Below, piece after piece: positions 12,756-26,644 of a stretch of 64,000 bases of DNA. Numbering within the stretch: position 1 is the stretch's first letter; every line of letters begins with the position of its first letter. The translations under genes were made by a program, and so were the position numbers. Source of the DNA: Rhopalosiphum padi (Eukaryota > Arthropoda > Insecta > Hemiptera > Aphididae); NCBI RefSeq assembly GCF_020882245.1, contig NC_083600.1, positions 4,526,001 through 4,590,000 on the forward strand. The letters are read 5' to 3'. A model generated the notes under the pieces. The model searched no databases and had not been told where the DNA came from. It saw only the letters and a list, made by a program, of their open reading frames with translations.

Positions 12756-15700
12756 TTATTGCAATCTTGTATATGATCTATTCAGACTCAATGCAGGAGA
12801 TTTGTTGTGGTCGCTTGAATAACTTCTGTTATAGAATCCTACATGTGTAGGAGATGGTGAATTTTGTGGACCTAAACATAATTTAAAATTATAGAATTAC
12901 CTTGAATTAAATAAATTATTATTTAATGTTGTACTACAATCAATGCTTAAGCTCACTTTTAATAAGAGGAATATATTTGCTGTTCAATGAAAATCCATAA
13001 AAATAAACTAAAAAACAAATTTTAATGTTTTAATGCACATATTAAAATAAAAAAAAAACTTACCAACTAAAGACGTAATTATTACTGTAACCAAACCAAT
13101 GATGTATGGGTTTGAAAATATACTATTTGAAAAACCAGAGAACAGTCCTGGCAGTGGTGACTGTTGAGTTTTTTTAGTATCATGTTGATTGGCATTGGGC
13201 AATTTAGATTTTGAAAAATCATATTCATTTAATGAACGAGATGTCACAACAGGTATCTGCAATTAAAACAAATATATATTATTATTATCTATTAATCAAT
13301 ATTAATAAACCAGGAACAAACCTTAATATTTTGGTGAGTTAAGTTTGATGATACGATAATATAAGTATCAAAATGTTGACTATTCCAAAAACTATCACTC
13401 ACATCAAATGAATAAACTTTTTCATTTTGGCTTTCATTTGACAGCATTGGAAGCACAAATGAATCATTGCTAGATGTAACCTAACATATTACAAAAAACA
13501 TTAGGTGTTACAGTTACAAAAAATTTAAGAATATTTTTACCTTGATTTGTGATAGAACTTGAGGTAAACCGACTATAATAAGTTTATCTTTGCCACTGAA
13601 CTGGCCAAAAAACAACTCTTTTTTGTTGATAAAGACAGATGGTAAGAATGTAATATCTTTAAGCTCAGTAAATACACTCCCAGTAGAAACCTGAATGGTA
13701 ATTTTAGCTTCAAAAAGACTCAAATCCTGGTCAATTATTGGAAGGGGTGTCAATTTACAACTGTAAAAACCTAAAAATATATATAATATAGTACATGACT
13801 CTAAAGGAAGTAGTTAGAAAACAATCACAAAAGTTTAGTAGTAATTATTGGCAATATTTTGTTGAGAAGTAAATAAAAATAAAATGTTAATTGGGGTAGT
13901 AACAATAAGATAATAAAATATTTAATGAATCAATTAATGGAAAAATTAAACAAATACAATATGGACCAATCAGTTATTGATACAAATTATATTCTGGGAT
14001 ATTGTACAGAAAAATAGTTATACTTTTACAGATTAACATAATATTATACAAGAATATTAGATAGCTATATTCTGATGATAATTCTGATGAGTAATATTTT
14101 AAAAAAATAATCATTATTACCCCTTGTGAAACAATCAATAAATATTGATAACAATAGAAAAATTAAAAATTAAATAAATACCTGTTTTTTTGTTAAAATG
14201 AGGACTGACATCAAATACACGACTTATTGAAGGAGTTTTCAATTGACTAGATAAAATAGATTCAAAATGAACATCGCAAACAAATGGAAAACGCTTAACA
14301 GTATTCTCCCGATTCGAACAATCATCATCACGCCATTCCCACATATTTCCTTTTTTATTTTTAACTAATGACACTGACTCTTGTTCGTTCAGTAAAATTA
14401 ATGGAATATCAATAATAGCGCTGTTGCTTAATGTCTTTTTCTCAAAAGGCAAAATCATTATCTAAAATTGTATATTTAATTAACAACTAAAAGTCTAAAA
14501 ATATTAATTAATAATTATAAAAATTAAAAGAACTACGTACGGTTTTGATTGGTAAAATATTAATGCTTGTAGATGTCGTGAATTTATTATTAGAATAGGT
14601 CACAAAAACTTCTGAAGGTGCCATAGCTACACTAAATCCTGATGAATTATCAACAGATAATGTTTTCAAATTATCTGATACCCACTCACTAGCATCTTCT
14701 TCACTGAATTGTACAGGCATTAAAAAACATATAACATCTCCAACAGTAACAGTAGCCTACAAATAACAATTAAGTAAATAATAAAAATAATAAGTAATAA
14801 TAAGTTTAATAATAGTAGTGTAATTATCGCTAATTATGTTTCGGATAAATTACTCAATAAAGTAAATATTAATGTAAACATCAATTATTTTTTTAAGTTT
14901 ATACTATAAAACTATTCCCTCAAGCCACTGTAGTAAAGATAACATCCATTATGCTTTTTGTAAATATTTTTTTATGTATAGCTTGTATAAATTCTAGCTT
15001 AAAAAAAAAAAAATATTATAAAACTATAATTAAATTGTTGTTCATCATATAGTTTATAAATATTGATATAGTTCAACGAGAAGACTCTATTATATGTTAA
15101 TGACATGGCACATGAGTATATGATATGACATATTGAATAAAATTAGAAAATTTTGATTTTTAATATTGACAAGTATAATATTTAATTATTCATGGTTCAG
15201 CAACACTAGGGAAATAGTTAACTTAAAAATTAAATTAAAAAATATTTACATGTTTTTAAATAGAACATAATTCAAAATGGATTTTTACATTGCTTAAGTG
15301 TTATATATGTTTATATAATCTAACAATTTTTTTTGCATCTTAAAATGTATTTAATACTGTTAGTTATTTATAACTGTTATAACTTATAAGTAAACTCAAA
15401 TGTCTTAAATATTCAATACAAAATATAATATATTATGCTTGCGTTTATAGATACAAAATAAAATACAAAAAATATATTTCTTTCTTTTATAAATTTTTAA
15501 TTTTTATGTAATTTGCTCTTTTCAAAAATAAAATAACAAAATTGTCAAGGTGTAAGTTTAATTAAAAGAAAATTATTGAATTTCCTACTTTATTTTTATT
15601 TATTACTTTTAATACTTATTATAGTTTTAAGTAATTAGTAAAAAAAATGTATATCTTTAATCAACAATAAATAGTACTGCATATGATATTTAAATTTAAT

Positions 15701-18700
15701 TATTAGATACTTACTTTATTGGGATATATGAGATGTTCAACATGGAATTTAATATAATCTTCTTTAAAGTGATATACTCCTTCATCCCAAACTTTTAATA
15801 TTACTTCACCAGATTCAAACAAAGAAACTTCCATAATATGTTTTTGATCACCCGGTGTCATTGAAATCTTTTTAAAAATAAAATATTAGGTATTTATCCA
15901 AACATTCAAATAATAAATAGAATACTCCCATACCTTATTTTGATGACTTGTAAGGAATTTTAAATCAGAATTAACAGCCTTAAACTGAGCTCCTTTTTCA
16001 TCATGATAAGACGTTATTAATTTCAAATTCATTCCACTTGGTAGAACAGACATTTGTGAAGAATCTTTTGAATTTATATTGGTTTCAATATTTATCATAA
16101 TATAGTTCACATGTTTTACCTATAATGATAAAATTATATAATAATTTTACTATATTAATCTTATATATTTAAATAAAAATATTAAGTATCTACTTCAATG
16201 GGCACATCTAAAGATTGTGTTATATCAAAATCTTCTGTTGAAGTAATAAATACATGAGCACGACCAACTTCATTTGTTGTTTTAACGTTTCCAGAGTTTT
16301 CATCAACAGAAATTGCTAATGCATTTAATGCATTATGTCTTTTATCCAATTTAGAATTGCCAATAATCTGGAATGATTGTTTGGCTACCTAGTAAAATAA
16401 ATAAATAATTAATATACAGCTAGATTAATAATACAATTCACTTACTTTGTTTTTATTTGTCATTAATGTGAATTCAGTATTTGGAGTAACTAATAAACTA
16501 TTTAATAACAAGTCATGTGAAATCAAACGTAACTCTTCATACACAGTTATATCGATGAAATTCGTAAAAACAACCTTTGTAGATGGGTCTGATACTGAAA
16601 CACTAATTCTTGTGTTTCCCGTTTTGACAGCACGAACACGAATTGATATTCTATCTTGTTCGCGTACCTAATAAACATAACAATGTAATTTAATCCCATA
16701 GAATTATAAAAAAATGTGAAAAAAAAATACTTACTAGTATTCCTGTATTTTCTAAAATGTCATAAATTTGAACAATTCCAGCTGATGATGTGGTCCAATG
16801 GAATACTAAAGATGGATGAATAGTTCCAATTATAATAGGATTTAAAGAATCGGGTATACCACGAACCCAAGCTGGCATCACTTCCCCGACTTTCAATTTT
16901 AATAATGGCACTTCAATTTTAACATTATTTAATTTAATTACTCTAATTGTTATTGTATCTTTAGAATATATAACATTCATTCCACTTATCACATCAACAC
17001 CTACAGCTATACCAGTTATTTTAACAGATCCTACTTTTAAACCTTTAACTATTCCTCCATTGGAAACTTTGGTAATTTGTTCATCTTCAGAAATAAATTC
17101 AAAAACACTTTCTAAATGTGGTCCACCAGAAACTGTTAGCTGATAACTTGATCCAACCGCCAATGTTAAATTTTTAGGAGATAACCTAAGTTTAGAATAA
17201 ACTTGAATAGAGGTAGTTTGCGTATGAATTTGTTCCATAGGAGATATATCAGCAACAAAATATAGATTTGTTTTGCCCAATGATGATCCCATAATTGAAA
17301 ATTCTGTTTCATATGTCTTTTCAGGTATACTCAATTCTGGTTTAATTGTCAACATGGAATTAACTTCAATTACTGGTCGAATATTTACTACACCTGGCTG
17401 AATGGGAAGAGAATGGCCTTCAGAATCATAGAGTTTTACAATAGCTTTTATGTTTCTTCCAATTTCAACTAAAGTATTTGTTAATAGTAACATACTATGG
17501 ATATTTCGTACTTTAAATGTAACTTCAGCTGGCTTAGATTTGACACAAAGATCTTTAATACTCATTACCAAATCCCCTGGAGTTAATGGACTTATGTCTA
17601 TTTGTCTTCCTCCATTATGTGTTACTTTGGCTACTGTTTGTGTACTTAACTGTATTTTAAAGTATCCACTTCCTTGATGACCATAAATTGATTTTTTAAT
17701 CCCAGGATTATTAATAACCAACATTTCTTCATGTGTTAAGCGAGGATTATCGAATAAAAGGAAAGATATAGAATGTTTAATAGTTGGAATTATTTCAAAT
17801 ACTTCATCATTAGATGTTAGAAAAGAACCAAACCGTGAGCTATTTGGAACAACAAATGGTTTCTTATATCCAGTTAACTGAAAAACAGCTTCAGTAGAGC
17901 CTTCTTTACTTAATGGTTCTAAAATACTATAATGATAGTTAGGAAATTGGAAACCATACTCTGTAATTTCATTCAAATTAAATGAATCAATAACTCTTAC
18001 AAGATCAGAATCTGTAATAACCCAGCTTGCATTTATCATTGTAGCATTATCAAAAATATTCCCATCTTCATCAATTATATTAATCCGAACAAATAATTGT
18101 TCATGTATATAAGCTAATATATTATTAGAAGACTTAGATATTGGACAATCGTCGTCTGTATCTGCTACAAATACTTTTACAAACTTTGGAGATGCACATA
18201 CAACATCTACTGAAGTCTGTGATATTATTTCTGATTCAAATCTATTAATAACAGGATTACTCTTGATAGTTAGATTTGCTCGAGTTGACCCAAAACTTAA
18301 ACATGTAATAGTGTATGCATAAGTTTTATGTCCATCAACATCTCGAATCACAGGAAGCTCATTATATGTCACCAAATTTTCATCAACTTTAAATTCTACA
18401 TTATAACCAGCACTATGGCCCAACCAAGGTTGAGGACCTCCATAGAATAACAAGGTAGTTGAACAACCAGGTGCTAACACTGTATGTTTAGATTCTGGGC
18501 GTAATGGAACTAATTTCTTATATGTACTCACAATAACTGAAGCTTTTAAAATTGTACTACTTGTATGAAATGTGAATGTTACTTTGGAAGAAGCCACTGA
18601 ATCTGAACGTAAGGAAAATGCGGTGCAAGATTTATTTAAACTATGGTCAAAATTTTGCAATATAAATTGAGAGTTTTCAATCTCAACTTTAAATTGATCA

Positions 18701-21700
18701 TGATTGCATTTTGTAACACTTAATTCTTCTTCAACTCCAGGTACTTTTGCAAATAGATGCATATATAAAATAATATTTTTGCCTACTTCTTGTTCTACAG
18801 GATGAGCAATTATTTTTAAATCATCTGGTTCGAGAACAAAAATATTAGCACTATCTCGATTTAATGAATCTCTTGTCATTGTAGCTGATATATTTGTTTT
18901 TCCTAATCCTTGAACTGTAACAAGTCCATTAGATGAAACTGTACTAATAGTAACATCGTCACTATTCCAAGTATATTTCTTATCTCCACCAGTAGCTTCT
19001 AATGCAAATTGTAATCTGAAATTTAAAAATTAAAACATTTAGTTGTATTAATTATAAATTATAAGAAAATCGACCATATTTTAACATTTTAAAAAGTGTC
19101 TTATAGTATAAGATTCATAATGTTGAGGTATAGTATTATTTTATACTGTTTTTACAGAAAATTATGTAAAGACTTCACATATGTAAGTGAATATGGATTA
19201 TTATAAAAGTATTATATGGTAAATAATGTTTATATAATACACATGTTACCACAATATTTTGTCTTTTAAAAGAAAAAAAGTTATCATTTAAAGAAATAGT
19301 GGCACCAAACCTATAACCCAAGAGGGGCGACTACTTATAAATAACAACACTGACCGACAATAACATATGCAGAGTACTATTAGTTTCAAATAAGTTGTTG
19401 AAGTACGTATAGTCAGCATAAATATTGAAAGGTATGGCATAAAAAGTGATGGGTAACAAGAAATAATTTTTGCCCTTCCGCCCACCCAAATTAAGTTTAG
19501 TTCAATGCCATTGTAATGAGATATTGTTTCATTATACATTATTATGGGTAGTACGTTTACAACAACTCCATTCAATATTGGCTACATATATAAAATAGTT
19601 AACTATAGTGAAAGTGTACCCACAAGGGATATTTGAAAATATTTGGACTAGTTTATTTATATATAATTATTAATCTGTAAATATGTATATTTTTTTTTAT
19701 TTTATTTAAAAAAATTGTTATATATACATGTTATTATTTAACCACTGGTTTATAGGTAGCTTAAAAAACTATACTCGTAACATTACTAGACACTAGTTGA
19801 TGCATACTATAAACCATCCCACTTTAAGTATGAAAGTTATAAAAATTTAAGCTCAAGTTTCAGAAATATTCAAATATAAAATAAAATATGTGTGATATTT
19901 ATGATAACAATATAGTAAATTTAGTATACAATAAAAACTAAAAACTATTAAATAAAACATTTATCACTTTATCAGTATTTGATTTATACTATTTTATGAA
20001 ACTTACTATGTTGTTCTAGGTACTAGTAAACATAGAAAACTGTGAACAATTGTGCATTATCACAATTATAAATAATGATTTTACTTTAAGACCTTTAATA
20101 TAATATATCAGGATAAACAATAAGTTCTGCATTATTTTTGTTTTATTATTAGTTTTTGAAATTCAATTGTTTTTACACACTTAAATTAATAATTATTAAT
20201 TAATGAAATTTTTTTTTTCCTAAATAATTTATCTATTAAGTAAATAATATGTTTTTATTTATATGATTTAACATAAATATAAAAAAATTAATGACATTAC
20301 TTGTTGTTTAGGTTTGCATGCCACGGAAAAACAATTAAATCTGGTTTAACTTTCACTCTTGAATAAATAGATACAGAAGTTCTAGCAGAAGATCTAGAAT
20401 CTTCATATGGTTTTAGTAATGATGCTTCTATTTGTGGCGATCCTAATTTAATAGGTTGGACAATAACGTATGATCCATTATTTGACGTTTCCAATACGTC
20501 AAAATACTCTTCGGGTAAATTCATTATTACTTTCACATTGGGTCCAATATTAATGGACTGATTATGACTAGAGAAAAAAAAATATTAAATTCAAATAGAC
20601 CATAAATATTAAATTCTCCTTAAATACTATACTTGTTAAATAGATGAACTTCCAATTCGTATATACCATTAATGATTAAATTACGTCGATTATAAGGTTT
20701 AACAACAATTGACAAATAATCTGCATTTGAGATACTAACAAAACTGCTGATTGATTTAGGAATAGTATCGTTTTTGAATTCAGCCTGATTATCAATTAAA
20801 TTTAACCTAACTTGACCATTTTTAAGACCACGAAAGAGACCACTGTCATTTTCAGTCTTCAGTAAACCTGAAGTTGTTGATTTATCGGTTTCTATAGAAT
20901 ATTGACTGGAAGGTAGTTGGATCTTTACTAACTTTTCATTTTGTATCTAACCAAAATAACGTAAATAAATTTCACCATATAATATTATAAATACACTTTA
21001 AAGTTAATTACTTGATATATATCAATTTGGATAAGATCCCCAGGTAAAATAACAACATGGGATGGTTCGAGTCTTAAATTTGCAATGACTGATAGTTCAA
21101 GTTGTGTGGTAGGCTCATCAAACATAGACAATTTCACAGAAACCTAAAATATTAATTAGTTAAAAATTAAACTAATTTAAGTATTACTAAACAAAATTTA
21201 AAATTAAAAGACAATTTACTTACTAAGACTGATCCAGTTTTAACTCCTTCAACAAGAACCATATGACCTTGTCTATTTTTTTGATCTAGATCATAAAGAT
21301 CTGGTGGCGTTCTATATGAAGAATCTTTAAATGATATGAATTTTAAAACTGTGTTTATAGGACTTCTAAGCACTTTTAAAGACCAATTAAATTCTACACC
21401 ATCCAATGTTGTAAATTTATTTCCTTTAATAAAGTAAAAACAAAACTGATAAATAAATTAAACATTGACCACATTTTTACAGTAATCATATCTTAATTTT
21501 AAATAATTAAAGTTGGTGCTAATGAATTATTTATTCAATATAAAATTTAAAATTATAAATTCAAATAACATGTTTAAAAATATTGTCTTATCATAAATAG
21601 ATTTTAGTGGTTGTACCAAAAACATGAGAGAAATGATTTTATAATAAATGTAATATTTTGATATCAATAAGCGTTTATTTAGACTATCAGCTAAAATGAA

Positions 21701-22523
21701 ATATTATAAAATAATAAATAACCTTAATAACACCTAAAATTAATTAATTTTTTTTTCTCTATTAATACTATTACTAGCTTTTACAGACTATAAATAACAG
21801 TATAATAATATCTTAAATATTAAGTCTTGCAACTTATACTGGTCTTAAATAACTCATAAGTACCTTGATCATCAAATGCAGATACTTCAAAAAGTTCTGG
21901 CGCATCTCCAACAATTAGCTCTCTAGTCTTTGAAGAAATCTGTAAAGACTTAATAGTATCAACGATGACATCACAACGTATTTTTTCACCAGAAATAGCA
22001 TCCTCTCCGAATAAAATGGCTGTTCTGCGCACTTTCTCATTTGTTAATGAAGACACAGCAACTTTACCCGAACATCCAAGCGTTGGATTCACATCCAAGG
22101 GAGCGAGTTTGATAATATTTTCACCTCTGAATATTGACCTAAAAAAATACTGTTATTAGTAGAGGTACAAGAGTTATGGACGTGACTCTAAATAAAAAAA
22201 TGGTTTTTGTTCATTTGGACTACAATCAAAACAAGTAATGGTAGGTCAATAACGAACGTGGAACAACATTAACATTCATCAACATTTTACCACTGAGATA
22301 GGGGTGCTTAATACAAGTAGTGTGCAACAGCAACATAAAAATCATAATCGATTCAAAACACTTACCATTTGTAACAGCCATCGTCTGTCACTTCTACATT
22401 AAATTTCACGGAGAACGTGTCAAATACCGGTAACAACACGCGGGGAACGTTGAGTTTAGATCCAAAAGTATTATTAATACATAAAATGCCAAGTATTATT
22501 GGCAATAATTTAGTTGAAAACAT
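12756..22523 (-). CDS. Nup210: Nuclear pore membrane glycoprotein 210 (gp210), 17 coding exons
   Basis: This is the integral pore-membrane nucleoporin, which rings the pore on the luminal side. Coding exons run 22523-22366, 22138-21864, 21423-21224, 21143-21012, 20946-20633, 20567-20301, 19015-16735, 16667-16446, 16388-16194, 16119-15934, 15867-15715, 14756-14541, 14461-14182, 13770-13541, 13480-13322, 13256-13064 and 12871-12756. All have GT/AG ends and compatible phases. The total of 5577 nt gives 1858 residues, close to about 1890 in vertebrates. The start ATG (22523) opens a signal peptide (MFSTKLLPIILGILC...). The long luminal region includes a BIG2-type immunoglobulin fold in the 2.3-kb exon (near SGGPHLESVFEF...VSNGGIVKG). 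One transmembrane helix (about residues 1804-1820) precedes a short cytoplasmic tail ending TRLQ. Nothing is broken. The intron at 20300-19016 is the largest. Confidence 0.95.
19016..20300. other. Largest NUP210 intron
   Basis: Intron between coding exons 6 and 7. It contains a short GC-richer patch (about 19295-19340 and 19465-19500) that may be an old mobile-element scrap. The minus frame at 19288-19575 there is not spliceable into the gene and has no family signal. Confidence 0.6.
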
Positions 22524-25048
22524 TATCCCGATTTATGTTGTTGTGAATCCAACAGGAATTTCACGAAATAATCTCGTCGCTGTAAATGTTATAATTTTAC
22601 ATTGTAAATATTAAATAACGTAAGTACCTATACGTAGACGCGAATTCGTAAAATGTAACCGTGAAGTATCAACTATCAAGTAGCCGTTAAAGAATGACCG
22701 TCAACCGAATAGGTACCGATCTTCGTAAAAAACTAACCTCAAAGGTTGTTATCACTTATCACGATGGTGCACATTGGCGTGAATAATATTTACATCAAAT
22801 ACTATGGTATACAGAGTCTTGCTAATAAATTATTAGTAAGTAAGTCTATGTATTTACCACGATTTAAACTTTGACAGTTGTTGTATATAGAATTATAGAC
22901 ATATAGACACACAGCATATGCGGTACCACGAATGAAGATAATTTACGATATACTTTAGTTTATCTTAATTCGTGTCCGGCACATACTCTAATATAGGTAT
23001 TTGAAAAAAATTTGTCAATCAAAATTGAATACAAGGTTAATAATTATAAGTTGTGCTTATCGCAGTAAAAAAAAATCAAAAATCGTTAGTCACAATTTTG
23101 TTTATAAGCATTTAAAGTTCAAATGTTTACAAAATTTATCAAAATCGCGAAAATTTGCAATGAATTTTGAAGTTGAAAATTCATACAATTTTTGTGATTT
23201 ATCCCTAAGGTTAAAAAATCCAATACAAGGTTATCCATGAGTTTTCCTTCAAGTAACTGTATAAAATAAATTCTAGCGTCAATATAGAAAACATTTTATG
23301 AGCGTATGAAATTTAATTTTTTACGAAATCGCGTAAAATAACGATATATTACATTTTAAATATAGCTAATAATGTAATATATCCTAGTAATTATCCTAGA
23401 CTGACAAATCAACTCCGTTTAGAATCGTTTTTCGTATACAATGATACTTGTCATTGCATTAAAATGTAACACATCTATTATAGTGACCTACTCTCCATCT
23501 CTACTATACAGCAGAGCGATACCCATTTGCCTACCCTTTTTTTTTATAGATATTTAATGTTTAAATTTTTACAAAAGTCAAAAATAATTATTTTAATAAT
23601 GAAAAATAAATAAAATGATATTAATTATTTTGTTATAATTTTAGAATATTATTAGTTGAGATTTAAGACTTATGCTTATTATGAATTTAACTACCTAAAT
23701 GTATGGTGACCAGATATAAAAATTTAAAAAAAGTACATATTTTTAAAACTTAGCTCCTTCTCTGTCGTAATTACCCAATGCGTATACTATTCTACCCGTT
23801 TTACTCATATTTCTATAGGTCATCTCCTTCTATAAAACTCGTTTTTTTTTCATCTAATTACTCTCTTTTATTTTATTATTATTATCAATTATAAAAACCA
23901 ATTATTTTAAATTATAATGTCAACTCATTTAGAGTATGTCTTTATGATGAAATTACTTTGATATTGAAGTATTTAAAGTAAACTTTAACTAAAGTAAAAA
24001 TACCAAGTGTAAAATTTAAATATATACGATTTAGTATATCTTAAATCGCGCTATCAACCAATAAGAATGCTTTAGGTCGAACCATAAAATATAAAATAAT
24101 AATCAAATTATAAAAAATAGTAAAAAACACATAAACACGTATTAGCCCATAATAATTTAAAAAAAAAAATACAATATCATGTACTTAACACTATTGGTAA
24201 GGACATTAGGACACATGTCAAAAAAGAGTACTATCCTACGAAAAATAGTACGTCTGGTCAGTGGTCACCATACCTATATGCAATGGTATTTTCAAAATAT
24301 GTAGTTTATCTATTTATACTATGATTACTATGAACATATTCACACTGTTTTACAGTAAGATGGTGTGTTGTCGTGTTGATCGGGGATTTCAATGTTTACC
24401 ACGAACATTAAACTACACCGAATTTGTATTATCATACAGTTATTACGAAAAACCTACGAAAACCCTTACATAATTTTACTACGTAGGTATCATGTAAAAT
24501 TGTATATTTCTATAACCAATAACCATTTTAATTAAAAAAAAAAACTATTTATCATTATAATTTATAGTTGAATTATTAACTATTTAACTTCTTAATTTAT
24601 TAATACACTATGTAACGCTAGTTTGCCATTATAAAAAAATATGTTCAATTATTGAAAACAATAAATTTTTTTATTGGAAAAATGTTTCTATATGTATAGC
24701 GATTGAAAAAAGTATAAAGTATTAAATAAAAAAATTAAATAAAAACGTAAAAAAGACCATCTAAAAGTATATATGATATAACAAGTATACCTATATTATA
24801 GTTCAAATCGAAATCCTTGTTTTTAAATAGTATCTACATGCTGACCGAATAGATTGATAAACGTAGGTATAATACTCGCTGGCTAGTAATACAAACAACG
24901 CTATTCTCGTCGTCTGGGAGATTTTCGACGACCGAGTTTTATTATTTCTGGAGTTCATTATTATTCCGAACAGCCTCACTGTAGCTTATTGCCATACTCC
25001 GTACCTATAACTTTTAATAACAGTCATCGGATTACATCAAATACAAAA
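22524..25048. other. Intergenic: NUP210 upstream region and orphan-gene upstream region
   Basis: This lies between two divergent genes. The first few hundred bases upstream of 22523 should hold the NUP210 5' UTR and promoter, but no TATA box or other core element is clear. About 23400-23520 is a segment (TACAATGATACTTGTCATTG onward) with the look of an interspersed repeat end. The plus frames at 23001-23240 and 24261-24473 look random. Confidence 0.5.
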
Positions 25049-25603
25049 ATGGCCGTCACAATTAATTACTTCTATCAGTTCATCTTCGATAAATTCGAAG
25101 ATTTGATTTCAACTCTGATGGAATACGAAAATGATATAACCGTATATTTAACATCATTCGAGGACGAAGTGTTTGGGATATTCATGGTTAGAATGGAACG
25201 TGCCGGTGTCGAACAACAACAAATGACATTGTATTTCGAACAATTTGTACTGGCCATGAACGTTGCACCGAACCAATCGTCCTGCATAGAAGACGACTCT
25301 GCATCCGTCATTAACAACGAGCAGGATACTGCAGGTATCATTGCCTGCAGTGACGTGTCTCCCGTCATAACATCGGTGGTAGAAACTGCGGTTGACGTGA
25401 TGGTCCCGGAAAGCGGCGAAGGCGCGGCAACGCTATCTCTCCTAGGAGGAACAGGAGATGGTCCGGCCGTGGGTAAGGAAGTGGTGGGTGTTGCAGGAGC
25501 TGCAACCAAGCCACGCAGGAACCGCCTGGCTACTGCGTGGCAGCGTTCCAAACGCGCTTTGCGTTTGTGCTGCGGTTGTTTGTTCCCGTGCAGACGTCGG
25601 TAG
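25049..25603 (+). CDS. Orphan protein of 184 residues, unknown function
   Basis: I do not recognise this protein. The start ATG at 25049 sits in a good context (ACAAAAATGGCC). The frame is open for 184 codons, with codon use and GC clearly unlike the AT-rich surroundings. Residues 1-75 look folded and helical (FYQFIFDKFEDLISTLMEYE, then EQQQMTLYFEQFVLAMN). The middle (about 80-150) is acidic then Gly/Ala/Val-rich. The C-terminus is strongly basic with a cysteine cluster (RSKRALRLCCGCLFPCRRR), which could bind membrane or nucleic acid. There is no signal peptide or clear membrane span. Single-exon as read. It could also be the first exon of a longer gene, since AAATTAG|GTAAGG lies 57 bases after the stop. 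It could be lineage-specific. Confidence 0.55.
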   Translation: MAVTINYFYQFIFDKFEDLISTLMEYENDITVYLTSFEDEVFGIFMVRMERAGVEQQQMTLYFEQFVLAMNVAPNQSSCIEDDSASVINNEQDTAGIIACSDVSPVITSVVETAVDVMVPESGEGAATLSLLGGTGDGPAVGKEVVGVAGAATKPRRNRLATAWQRSKRALRLCCGCLFPCRRR

Positions 25604-26570
25604 ACACCACCCTTCCCCCACCGCCGAAGACGTCGGCAGGACGACGGTTACGAAATTAGGTAAGGGGGGGGGGGATACGAGACAGAGCACGGACGGTGCG
25701 CGGCGGTATGTTGCCCGAGCACGTTTTCCGACCGCTCTTGGACAGACGGGTGTCGCGGGCGTCGCGAGTTCGGACGCCGATGCCGTCGATCACTACGACG
25801 GTTTGTCGGGCGCCCGGCGGCTTTCGGTTCGCGTGCGGAACGATGGTGGACGTTGACGACGACGAACGGCTAGCGGTACCGACGCGGGCAACGATCCCGC
25901 CCCGGCGGTACCAGTGTATGCATCAGACGGCGGCGCGGGCGACGACTCGTTGCGACGGGGACTTTTTGGCACCAGGTGAGTGACGATGCGTATTGTCTCG
26001 AGCTAGGAACACGGACGTCAGCGGCGCCGGACCCGCGTGGAAACTGTGCGTTTCACAGGGTCCGCGGCGGCGCGCGACTCCGGCCGCTACCGCGCGTGGA
26101 CGACAGACGCGGCCGACTATATGCGTGACACGTCAGTGGCGAGGGGGAGAGCGCATCTCTTTTTCGTCTCGAGGCGAACCGCAGTCGGCCGGGTCGCGCC
26201 GTCCGTACGCGGTGGCCGCCGATTCCGCAGGCTCAAATAGTCTTCGCTCGCCTTGTGCCGTTTTGGTCTCCGTCGCTCGTCCAAGAGTCTTCGTCTGCAC
26301 CGCCGTCCGACGCGCGCATGAAATCGCGCACTAGCCGATCGCCGTCAACCATCGCTCCCGCGGCCGAAGCTGTCGGGCCTCGACTTGCCGTCTAGTGGTC
26401 GTCGTGTGTCGTGCGTCCGAGCGAACGATCTCGTGTCACTCGTGTGTTCGTGGGTCAGGTCGGAAAACGTTGCGGAGGTGACCAGTGGCCTATAACACTT
26501 TGCATTTTGGCACCGAATCGCCATCTCGTATCCCCCCCCCCTTACCTAATTTCGTGTCGTCTGCCGATGT
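25604..26570. repeat. GC-rich block bounded by inverted repeats
   Basis: About 0.85 kb of GC-rich, CpG-rich DNA is flanked by an inverted repeat. Arm 1 (about 25633-25681) reads TCGGCAG...ACGAC...CGAAATTAGGTAAG, then 11 G, then ATACGAG. Arm 2 (about 26525-26566) is its complement: CTCGTAT, 10 C, CTTACCTAATTTCG, GTCGTCTGCCG. Arms match over about 40 bases with one 4-base difference. Open frames inside (25458-26334) overlap in several frames and look like GC-driven artefacts. It may be a mobile element, an inverted duplication, or a promoter-type CpG island with a local inversion. Confidence 0.6.
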
Positions 26571-26644
26571 TTTTTTTTTTATCATTGTTATTGTTTACTT
26601 GTTCAAATTTTCATTTTTTTTTTCATTTTTTTTTAATACAAACT

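Noticed and set aside
17450..17677. Plus-strand frame inside NUP210
   Set aside because: Antisense shadow of the 2.3-kb coding exon.
25458..26334. Several overlapping long frames in the GC-rich island
   Set aside because: Three or more frames are open at once with Arg/Ala-rich products, the mark of high GC with few stops rather than coding.
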